Assembly (NCBI GenBank): GCA_043759595.1
Contig: JAYVLG010000157.1
Coordinates: 1 to 25,619 of the forward strand
Origin: Sulfurirhabdus sp043759595
GTDB lineage: Bacteria; Pseudomonadota; Gammaproteobacteria; Burkholderiales; SMCO01
Direction of reading: 5' to 3'
DNA length: 25,619 bases
The notes below the pieces were generated by a model, which had not been told where the DNA came from, searched no databases, and saw only the letters and a list, made by a program, of their open reading frames with translations. Positions 1 through 6,611 of this stretch are shown here, piece by piece. The first letter of the stretch is position 1; each line of letters opens with the position of its first letter. The position numbers and the translations under genes are program-made.

Positions 1-2
1 CG

Positions 3-80
3 CTTGATCAATTACTTAAAAATACGGATATGCAAATGATCACACAGCAAAACAATAACCAACTGAATCTATTCAATTAA
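3..80 (+). CDS. Possible 3' end of a cut-off gene
   Basis: An open frame runs in from the left edge and stops at TAA (78-80). It encodes about 25 residues, rich in Gln and Asn and ending in QLNLFN. A polar tail ending in a short hydrophobic motif is common at the C-terminus of replication, repair and phage proteins, but 25 codons in AT-rich DNA could be open by chance. No function can be assigned. After it, 81-322 holds no convincing gene; the only structure seen there is a 9-bp inverted repeat (165-173 with 212-220). Confidence 0.3.
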   Translation, partial: LDQLLKNTDMQMITQQNNNQLNLFN

Positions 81-322
81 ATTGCCGGACACTACTGACC
101 AATTTAGTAAAAAGTTACAAAATACCTTCCAGATAGATCATCTGATGAATGCATTTTGTTATTTCAAGAATGGCTGTATTGAATACAATATTTTCCCTCG
201 CAGTCAGGTATCCATTCTTGCCTTAAACACATCGTAAATACATACATATGCAGCAACAAAGGCATACCAGAAAAAGACATGCGTTGAATTGCAGCAGCTG
301 GCGTGAATTCAAATAGTTGCAT

Positions 323-1210
323 CTAATTCATCGCATCCACAATATCGTTATTAGTGTTTACGCCTAATTTAGTACGGATTTTCCCAAGCAGATTTGCATC
401 GGACAAGGATTGTCTGGCGAATTCACTTAGCTGCGAAACTTGCATACCCAACTTAGAGGATAATTGGCCAGTTTTATGTTGCAACAATTCAATCTCTGTA
501 ACCATATTTGTTTCAGTTAAACCAGTAACAAGCAGGTGAAGCTCGTCTACTTCCTTCTTTGATGCATTCAATTCAACCAGTAGATCAGACAATTCACCAA
601 ATTTCTCATCACCAGTAAATACTGGCGCAATTTCAATCGCTTTTATTTTACGGGATTTCTCCGCTCTCACTTTTTTGGCAGCTTTCGCTACTTCACCCGC
701 CGCTACTATTTGCTGTTGTTCTTCCTTTGGAAGCGTCGCAACAACAGAAGCTGCACTGACCGAAACTTTGCCTGATTTTACTGCCTCAATCAGTTCTGGC
801 GTGCCTTCATGCAAGATACCTTTTGCCCGTTGAATACCACGCACACTGGTATTCAACAGACTGGACACCTTCTCCTGAGCAGCACCAATAGTTGTTTCTA
901 CCTGCTTCTGCTCCTGCTCAATTTTAGCAATTGCAGCCCCCACCATTTGCCGCTGACCATCAGTCAAATGTCGCCGAGTCAAGTTTAGCGATATAGTAAA
1001 TCCCAAAGGGTCATCGCCTGTGTATTCACGGAATTGCGGTTCAACACCTGTTTCACTGCAGGCGTAATACCTGTTACGCCCTTCGATAATCTCCCCTTGG
1101 TAAGTCCAGATCGCTTCGAGCAGTCCATTTTTGCGAATGTCCTCTTTGAGCGCGACAAAATCCGCTCCGAAAATCCGTGGAAATATTTCTGCTATTGGGT
1201 GAATCTTCAT
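323..1210 (-). CDS. Orphan ParB/RepB-like nuclease-domain protein
   Basis: A 295-residue protein with an N-terminal ParB-like fold: the EGRNRYYAC motif at about residues 43-51 and NLTRRHLTDGQR at about 76-87 match the conserved boxes of ParB/Spo0J and the related phage and plasmid proteins. Residues about 105-165 look like the helix-turn-helix region. Residues about 205-260 are charged and heptad-like, suggesting a coiled coil. The tail is short. The start ATG follows an AGGA at a rather long spacing of 11 nt. There is no parA neighbour, so a chromosome or plasmid partition role is unlikely; proteins of this class also act as regulators or CTP/nucleotide-binding factors on mobile elements. 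It lies on the 3' side of tRNA-Ser(GGA), which fits an accessory gene. Family assignment is secure, role unknown. Confidence 0.75.
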   Translation of the reverse strand: MKIHPIAEIFPRIFGADFVALKEDIRKNGLLEAIWTYQGEIIEGRNRYYACSETGVEPQFREYTGDDPLGFTISLNLTRRHLTDGQRQMVGAAIAKIEQEQKQVETTIGAAQEKVSSLLNTSVRGIQRAKGILHEGTPELIEAVKSGKVSVSAASVVATLPKEEQQQIVAAGEVAKAAKKVRAEKSRKIKAIEIAPVFTGDEKFGELSDLLVELNASKKEVDELHLLVTGLTETNMVTEIELLQHKTGQLSSKLGMQVSQLSEFARQSLSDANLLGKIRTKLGVNTNNDIVDAMN

Positions 1211-1511
1211 AAATAATCAGTTCCTGGTTGCTATACCACTTCTCGCTTCGCGAAGAATAAAACATTCAGTTTCTCAAATTAGCTGCAGGCTTTTCAAAGC
1301 CGCGCATAGTCTTAGATTTTAACACCTTAAATCTTGCTTAGAGAATCCGAAGTGCAACTGCACGCAACATGCAAGATAGTGATGATTTGTTTAAGAAGCT
1401 TGTAAGAACGGGTTGGGTGATACGGGCGAAAAACCACTGGATGGTAAAGAGATAAGATTATTTTACCGATAATCACTCGGCGAGCTTATATATTCGAAAA
1501 CTAATTCGTTA
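1211..1511. other. Non-coding stretch upstream of the ParB-like gene
   Basis: About 300 bases between the ParB-like gene and tRNA-Ser(GGA). No long frame is present. It holds a 10-bp perfect palindrome near the ParB-like start (listed separately) and a 28-codon frame at 1369-1455 (+) with weak resemblance to the N-terminus of HicA-type toxins but no visible ribosome binding site. The rest looks like decayed or regulatory DNA. Confidence 0.5.
1246..1255. promoter_or_regulatory. Perfect 10-bp palindrome, possible operator
   Basis: CTTCGCGAAG is fully self-complementary and lies about 36 bp upstream of the ParB-like start codon, where an operator or a ParB-type binding site would be expected. 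It is short enough to be chance; autoregulation is only an inference. Confidence 0.25.
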
Positions 1512-1602
1512 TGGCGGAGAGGGCGGGATTCGAACCCGCGTTAGGGTATTACCCTAAACACGCTTTCCAGGCGTGCGACTTAAACCGCTCATCCACCTCT
1601 CC
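1512..1602 (-). tRNA. tRNA-Ser (anticodon GGA)
   Basis: Read on the minus strand the 91-nt gene begins GGAGAGG and ends CCTCTCC-G-CCA, giving a perfect 7-bp acceptor stem, discriminator G73 and an encoded CCA. The anticodon arm is CACGC-CTGGAAA-GCGTG with anticodon GGA, which reads UCC and UCU. The long variable arm forms a 6-bp hairpin (TAGGGT with ACCCTA), typical of class II tRNA-Ser. The T arm is GCGGG-TTCGAAT-CCCGC. The 3' end points towards the ParB-like gene. Confidence 0.97.
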
Positions 1603-1874
1603 GGAAACTGAGAATTTTATGATTGTTAAAATACCACAAAATCAAAGGATGTGAAGAATAAACCAGATGTCTGTTTGAAGCAACTTTTTCTATTCGTTAT
1701 TATGAAATACTCAAAATTATCAATGATAAACAATTTTCAACACAAAGCCAGACATTATCTATACTCCGAACTATAGCGGGGTTGTGATATTATTATGGTT
1801 CTCTAATTTAGCTTTTGGTTGATTTTGTTAATTCATCAATTGCACCAGATTAAGGCTTAGCGTAAATCTGACAT

Positions 1875-2744
1875 ATGGCGCATGCAGAACTCTCTCTTTT
1901 AGAGCAACTCAGCACAAATAGCAGTCCTTATCATGACCCTTTGTCCCACTTGGACTGGTCAAGCCTTAACACGTCTGATTACTGGTTACCTCAGTCTGCA
2001 ATTTCATTACATGGCGTTGCGGAATTTGAAGCCTTGCCTGATCAAACAAAAAAACGTTTATCACAGTACGAATTTACCGGATTTATTCAAGCAGGTCTGT
2101 GGCTTGAAGCGATTTTTGTTGAACGTTTGGGTAAAAATCTGAAAAAAACCCATGCCTTGGCTGAGCATGCATACTATTTGCATGAAATACGAGAGGAAGC
2201 CGGTCATAGTTTGATGTTTTTGAAACTGATGGAAAAGAGCGGATTGCATTTGCCGGGAATATGGCAGCAACGTCCCCGTTTTGCTGATTTTATGGGGCGG
2301 CACGCCCCAGTGAATACAACCTTGTTTTGGTTGGCAGTTGTGATTGGTGAAGAAATCCCGGATAAGCTTAACCGTCATGTACGTGTGCATGGTGACAATT
2401 CACTGAACCCACTGATCAAGCAAATGTGTACCTTGCATATTATTGATGAAGCACGACATATCGCTCATGCAAGAAGTGCGCTTGAAGCCAACTTGAGCAC
2501 CACTAACCTTATAAAAAAACAATTACTTACGCCAATAGCCAATCTACTGATCAAGCAATTTGTACGAACATTTTATCTTCCAAAGCCAGAAATATATGAA
2601 CTTGCCGGGCTTACGCCAGGGATTGAATGGCAAACATTGGCACGTTCCAACCCCTTCCGAAAAGAGTTTATTGCCCAGTGTGTTAACCCTACGGTTAACT
2701 TACTTCAAAGTCATGGCTTTAAGGTATACGTCCCTGCTGTTTAA
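1875..2744 (+). CDS. AurF-like diiron oxygenase
   Basis: A 289-residue soluble helical protein with the carboxylate/histidine pattern of ferritin-like diiron oxygenases of the AurF (p-aminobenzoate N-oxygenase) family: Glu at about 78 (WLEAIF), EExxH at 107-111, EE at 159-160 and DEARH at 191-195. Members oxidise aryl amines to nitro or hydroxylamino groups or act on other small molecules. No biosynthetic cluster surrounds this copy: upstream is a tRNA and downstream is a convergent hydrolase, so the substrate cannot be deduced. The start ATG has no strong Shine-Dalgarno but it is the first Met, followed by a sensible N-terminus; the 270 bases upstream are AT-rich without a clear promoter. 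Fold and cofactor are well supported, the reaction is not. Confidence 0.8.
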   Translation: MAHAELSLLEQLSTNSSPYHDPLSHLDWSSLNTSDYWLPQSAISLHGVAEFEALPDQTKKRLSQYEFTGFIQAGLWLEAIFVERLGKNLKKTHALAEHAYYLHEIREEAGHSLMFLKLMEKSGLHLPGIWQQRPRFADFMGRHAPVNTTLFWLAVVIGEEIPDKLNRHVRVHGDNSLNPLIKQMCTLHIIDEARHIAHARSALEANLSTTNLIKKQLLTPIANLLIKQFVRTFYLPKPEIYELAGLTPGIEWQTLARSNPFRKEFIAQCVNPTVNLLQSHGFKVYVPAV

Positions 2745-2752
2745 ATACTACT

Positions 2753-2790
2753 ACGTTAACAAATCTAAAACATCACAGATTTGTTAACGT
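2753..2790. terminator. Perfect 14-bp hairpin between convergent genes
   Basis: ACGTTAACAAATCT (2753-2766) is exactly complementary to 2777-2790 around a 10-base loop. It sits 8 bp after the diiron oxygenase stop and 11 bp before the stop of the convergent hydrolase gene, the usual place for a shared bidirectional terminator. The stem is AT-rich and lacks a strong T tract, so it may also work mainly as a 3' end stabiliser. Confidence 0.55.
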
Positions 2791-2801
2791 TATATGCTGA
2801 T

Positions 2802-3728
2802 TTAAAAGTTGGCTGCCTCAACCTCCAGGTATGCACGATTGATATTACCACCCATAACCGCATCAAATTCTTTCAGATTTTTCCAATCACTCAAATCCAT
2901 CGACTTACGAATTTCGCTGTCATTTAGCCCTTTTTTGTAGCCAGCTTCTACAGCTGCATATAGTGACGCCATACGATCATGCAAGCCTGCTACATCTTTA
3001 TTGGTCATTAAGGGGCCATGGCCGGGCACTATCGTTTTTACGTTCATTTTCTGAATTTTGTCCAGGGTGCCAATCCAGCTTTTAATATGCCCATCTCTGA
3101 AATTCGGTACAATATGATTGACCAGAATATCACCACCGATTAAAACCTTATCATCCGGCAAGAAAACAATCATATCCCCTGGCGTGTGAGAACCAGTTGG
3201 AACCCACAGTACAAATTTGACACCATTGATCATTTTTTCAGTTTTAGTGTTTTCTGGAAAAGTGGTTGTTGCTGGAACAAGCTTTGTATTTGGAAACTTA
3301 CGCCCGGTAAACCCCTCAACCATTCCAATCCATTCAGGGCCAGTTTTCAGCAACTGAGTCTTGCACTGTTCCGCACTAATCACTTCTGCATTTTTAAAGG
3401 CGATATTTCCTAAAGTATGATCACCATGATGATGTGTATTGATGATATGCGTAACCGGTTTGGATGTAATTTTTGCAATGGTTTTTAATAAATGCTCGCC
3501 GATTTCATCGGTAAATCCTGTATCAACAATTATCACGCCTTTATCACCGATGATTGCTGTGCTGTTAACCTGATACCCCTGATTTTCTTTGCTTGGCAAT
3601 GCAACAGGTCCAAGTAATGCATAAACCCTTTCACTGATCTTGCTGACTTTTGGTTCTGGCAGAGACTGTGCAGCAAATATTTGAAAACTCACAACCAGCC
3701 CAATAAACAAAAAGATAAGGCGTTTCAT
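2802..3728 (-). CDS. Secreted metallo-beta-lactamase-fold hydrolase
   Basis: A 308-residue protein when started at the ATG at 3728, chosen because AGGA lies at good spacing and the N-terminus then reads as a classic signal peptide (MKRLIFLFIG..., cleavage near IFAA-QS); an in-frame ATG at 3749 would add seven polar residues and lacks a ribosome site. The zinc-binding HHHGDH motif lies at about 99-104, followed by GSHTPGD, GGD and PGHGP, the ordered metal-ligand motifs of the MBL fold. Family members include B3-like lactamases, SoxH-type and quinoprotein-associated zinc hydrolases of methylotrophs and other periplasmic esterases; the substrate is not evident. The gene is monocistronic here, transcribed towards the diiron oxygenase gene and away from the EI24 gene. 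Confidence 0.85.
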   Translation of the reverse strand: MKRLIFLFIGLVVSFQIFAAQSLPEPKVSKISERVYALLGPVALPSKENQGYQVNSTAIIGDKGVIIVDTGFTDEIGEHLLKTIAKITSKPVTHIINTHHHGDHTLGNIAFKNAEVISAEQCKTQLLKTGPEWIGMVEGFTGRKFPNTKLVPATTTFPENTKTEKMINGVKFVLWVPTGSHTPGDMIVFLPDDKVLIGGDILVNHIVPNFRDGHIKSWIGTLDKIQKMNVKTIVPGHGPLMTNKDVAGLHDRMASLYAAVEAGYKKGLNDSEIRKSMDLSDWKNLKEFDAVMGGNINRAYLEVEAANF

Positions 3729-3846
3729 ATCTAATTTCCTGTTCAACATTGAAGAATTTTTTAAATCATAGCGCTTTTATGCATGACTATCCAAGTTTAT
3801 ACCCCTGTCAAATCATGTTATAAATAAATATCACAAGGAGAGAACA

Positions 3847-4569
3847 GTGCAAGACACCTTCAATGCTTTACTTAAAGCACTTAAATGCCTTTTCCATCCA
3901 AAAATGTTGTCACTGATTTTGTGGCCTATGTTTTTGGCCACAATATTTTGGGGCGGGACTGCTTATTATTTTTGGCATGATTGGGTAAAGATACTGACTG
4001 ATTTTGCAAGTCAATTTAATGCTACTGCCTATTTGCAGCGGCATGAGCTTACCTGGATTGCAGGATATTTCATCTCTTTTATACTATTCATGCTGCTTTT
4101 ACCGGTTATCTATACGACAGCATTGCTTATCACTTCTATTTTTGCCATGCCTCTGATGGTAAGTCATATCGCTTCGAAAGACTTTCCCAATCTTGAACTA
4201 AAACATGGTGGAACCGTGGCGGGTAGCGTCTGGAATGGATTGGTCGCCATATTGATTTATGTCATTCTGTGGGTAATTACAATTCCTTTATGGCTATTTA
4301 CACCCTTCGCTGCACTCATCCCTATTCTTCTGACGGCCTATTTAAATCAACGACTATTCCGTTACGATGCACTTGCGGATCACGCGAGTGCTCCTGAATT
4401 TGAAAAAATCATGGAACGCAGTAGCACTAAATTTTATATTATGGGAGCAGTGCTTGCGCTACTGCAATTTGTTCCTATACTCCAGTTTTTTACACCGGTA
4501 TACATAGGCTTGGCATTTATCTACTTAAGTCTGACAGAATTAGAAGTTCTGAGAAAAACCAGTACATGA
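3847..4569 (+). CDS. EI24/CysZ-family inner-membrane protein
   Basis: A 240-residue integral membrane protein with about four to six hydrophobic segments (roughly 20-40, 70-100, 130-160, 165-180 and 200-232). The pattern and the N-terminal AxxxLxxP-type region resemble the EI24 domain family, which includes the sulfate transporter CysZ. The start is GTG at 3847, preceded by AAGGAG at ideal spacing, so it is well fixed. No cysteine-biosynthesis genes are near, hence a role in sulfate uptake is possible but unproven. It is divergent from the MBL hydrolase gene and followed by tRNA-Ser(CGA) on the other strand. Confidence 0.75.
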   Translation: MQDTFNALLKALKCLFHPKMLSLILWPMFLATIFWGGTAYYFWHDWVKILTDFASQFNATAYLQRHELTWIAGYFISFILFMLLLPVIYTTALLITSIFAMPLMVSHIASKDFPNLELKHGGTVAGSVWNGLVAILIYVILWVITIPLWLFTPFAALIPILLTAYLNQRLFRYDALADHASAPEFEKIMERSSTKFYIMGAVLALLQFVPILQFFTPVYIGLAFIYLSLTELEVLRKTST

Positions 4570-4688
4570 TTGAAAGGATATCCCACTGATCATGTTTTAA
4601 AAGTGGCGAAAAATACGCTGGTGAGTTTGGGAAATTTGCAGTTTGAGCAAAATCCGGCCGGATAAATCAGGCTGAATTTTAGTCAATA

Positions 4689-4779
4689 TGGAGGAGAGAG
4701 AGGGATTCGAACCCTCGGAACAGCGTAACTGTTCAACAGATTTCGAGTCTGCCCCATTCGGCCACTCTGGCACCTCTCC
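4689..4779 (-). tRNA. tRNA-Ser (anticodon CGA)
   Basis: On the minus strand the 91-nt gene starts GGAGAGG and ends TCTCTCC-T-CCA: a 7-bp acceptor stem with one G-U pair at position 7-66 and an encoded CCA. The anticodon arm CAGA-CTCGAAA-TCTG carries anticodon CGA, reading UCG. The long variable arm (GAACAG / CTGTTC) marks a class II tRNA. The discriminator base appears to be U rather than the G usual in bacterial serine tRNAs. Confidence 0.95.
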
Positions 4780-4789
4780 GAGGGCATAG

Positions 4790-4818
4790 ATTATACCTGC
4801 TTTTTTGCAATATGTTAG
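4790..4818 (-). promoter_or_regulatory. Sigma-70 promoter of tRNA-Ser(CGA)
   Basis: On the minus strand a perfect TATAAT -10 box (4790-4795) is preceded by CTAACA as -35 (4813-4818) at 17-bp spacing. Transcription would begin near 4783, only a few bases before the mature tRNA 5' end at 4779. Confidence 0.6.
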
Positions 4819-4857
4819 TGGATAGACAAACATAGCAAAATTGGGCACACTTTCGTT

Positions 4858-6372
4858 ATGAGAATTGGGATGAGCCACATCTGGGCCACTATTTTAGAAA
4901 ATTTATTTTGCCTATCAAAATGGCAACCAATTATTAAGAACAATAATAACCTGGTCAATTTTATCGTTTTGTTTACTCTGGCTTTTGCAGGGTGTAACAA
5001 GACAACTGATACACAGCCTCCCCCACCGCAGCCTCCCAAACCAATACCCGCAGCACAAAAAAGTGGTGAAATTGTAGTTATTACCAGGAATAGCGCAACT
5101 GCATATTATGAAAATGCAGATGGCAATTTTGTAGGGCTTGAACATGACCTTGCTGAGTTATTTGCCAAAGAGATCGGCTTAAAGATCAGGTTTGTCGTAG
5201 CCAGGAAGTTTGATGACATCATCCCAACAGTACAAGCACAGCAAGTTCACTTTGCGGCAGCAGGGCTGAGTGCCACCCTTGCCAGAGAAAAGAAAGTTCA
5301 CTTCAGCGATCCTTATCAACTCGTGCAGCAGCAAGTTGTCTACAACACTAATTTTCCAAAACCAAAAGCAATGAAGGATCTTATTGGAAAACATATTGAG
5401 GTGGTTGCAGGCAGTAGTTATGCAGAAAGGCTGAGTGAGGCTAAAAAACTATACCCGGCTCTAAGCTGGAAAGAAACACAAGTAATGGAAAGTGAAGAGT
5501 TGCTGGAGAGATTGGGCACAAACAAAGCAGAGATTGTTATTGCAGATTCCAACATCGTAGATGTGGCTGAAAACTTTAATCCGAATATTGCAGTTGCGTT
5601 TGATTTCGGCAAACCTGAATACCTTGCCTGGGCATTTTCTAAAGATGCGGATCCTTATTTATTTCAAAAATCAAAACTGTTCTTTAAGCGAATACAAAAA
5701 GATGGCACATTAAAACGCCTGATTGACCGTTATTACGGCCATGTCAATCGTCTGGACAGACCGGATATTGAAGGGTTTCTTGATAAAATGCGTAAAGTAC
5801 TGCCGCGCTATCGCTATTACTTCCAGCAAGCGCAAGAAAATACCGGTATAGACTGGCGTTTGCTTGCGGCTTTAGGCTATCAGGAATCCCACTGGGACCC
5901 GCTCGCCACTTCACCGACTGGTGTCAGGGGGTTGATGATGCTGACAGGCGATACTGCTGACCGTATGGGCGTGCAAGATCGGCTCGACCCAAAGGAAAGC
6001 ATTGATGCTGGAGCCGAATATCTATTGGAAATGCAGGACATGATCCCCAGGCGAATCACGGAACCGGACCGTACGTTGCTGGCATTAGCATCTTACAATG
6101 TGGGATACGGGCATTTGGAAGATGCACGTATTTTGGCACAAAGACAAAAATTGAATTCTGATTCATGGACGGATCTGAAAAAAACCCTGCCACTTTTAAG
6201 CATAACCGACTACCACAGCACTGTTAAACACGGGTATGCACGGGGCGGAGAACCCGTTATCTTCGTAAAGAATATCCAGACCTACTATGATATTCTCGCC
6301 AAATTTGAAAAGCCCTACAAACCCATGCTACCCAAGTTTAACAGCCAGTTACTGGCTTCTAAAGAACGTTAA
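4858..6372 (+). CDS. mltF: Membrane-bound lytic murein transglycosylase F
   Basis: A 504-residue lipoprotein, close to the 518 residues of E. coli MltF. After a lipoprotein-type signal (FAGC, acylated Cys at about 46) and a Pro-rich linker, residues about 68-295 form an ABC-type solute-binding (SBP_bac_3) domain that serves as regulator. Residues about 315-470 form the SLT lysozyme-like domain with YQESHWDP, where Glu343 is the catalytic acid. The enzyme cleaves peptidoglycan to 1,6-anhydromuropeptides at the outer membrane inner face. The start is uncertain: Met1 (4858) and Met5 (4870) give an unusually long n-region and neither has a strong ribosome site; a non-ATG start nearer the hydrophobic core is possible. 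The stop codon TAA is formed by the first bases of the inverted-repeat element that follows. Confidence 0.93.
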   Translation: MRIGMSHIWATILENLFCLSKWQPIIKNNNNLVNFIVLFTLAFAGCNKTTDTQPPPPQPPKPIPAAQKSGEIVVITRNSATAYYENADGNFVGLEHDLAELFAKEIGLKIRFVVARKFDDIIPTVQAQQVHFAAAGLSATLAREKKVHFSDPYQLVQQQVVYNTNFPKPKAMKDLIGKHIEVVAGSSYAERLSEAKKLYPALSWKETQVMESEELLERLGTNKAEIVIADSNIVDVAENFNPNIAVAFDFGKPEYLAWAFSKDADPYLFQKSKLFFKRIQKDGTLKRLIDRYYGHVNRLDRPDIEGFLDKMRKVLPRYRYYFQQAQENTGIDWRLLAALGYQESHWDPLATSPTGVRGLMMLTGDTADRMGVQDRLDPKESIDAGAEYLLEMQDMIPRRITEPDRTLLALASYNVGYGHLEDARILAQRQKLNSDSWTDLKKTLPLLSITDYHSTVKHGYARGGEPVIFVKNIQTYYDILAKFEKPYKPMLPKFNSQLLASKER

Positions 6373-6611
6373 CCTAGAAACCTTAGTTGGATGGGTTGGA
6401 GTGTGCTGTTTTTGGAGCGCAGAGCAAGGCGCAATGACGCAGAATGGCCATTCCATTTCAAGGAGTTGCAACGCCGCACTGCGCTCCAAAAACCGTGCAA
6501 TCCAACCCATAGCGGTCTCACCAACCGGGTGAACCAGGTAATCATGAAAAATTCTATTAGAATTATTGAGTTAAATTTTACGTTTAGCGGTTAACTGAGG
6601 TTTCTAGGTTA
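6370..6611. mobile_element. MITE-like element with 19-bp terminal inverted repeats
   Basis: The ends, 6370-6388 and 6593-6611, are inverted copies of TAACCTAGAAACCTYAGTT matching at 18 of 19 positions. Both tips carry TA, as expected of Tc1/IS630-type insertion with TA duplication. Nested inside is a second inverted repeat, 6391-6420 with 6481-6510, matching at about 26 of 30 positions, with its 10 outer and 10 inner pairs perfect, around a 60-base centre that includes the palindrome AATGGCCATT. A smaller AATTCT-AGAATT hairpin lies near 6550-6565. No transposase frame is present. The two flanking convergent genes (mltF and serS) both take their TAA stop from the element tips. As RNA the inner arms would fold strongly and could stop transcription from both sides. 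Confidence 0.65.

Noticed and set aside
3701..3846. TTGACA-like hexamer on the minus strand upstream of the MBL hydrolase gene
   Set aside because: No acceptable -10 box at 16-18 bp spacing.
4597..4878. 93-codon minus-strand frame with EVPEWPNGADSKS
   Set aside because: This is the well-known false translation of a tRNA-Ser gene; the tRNA at 4689-4779 explains it.
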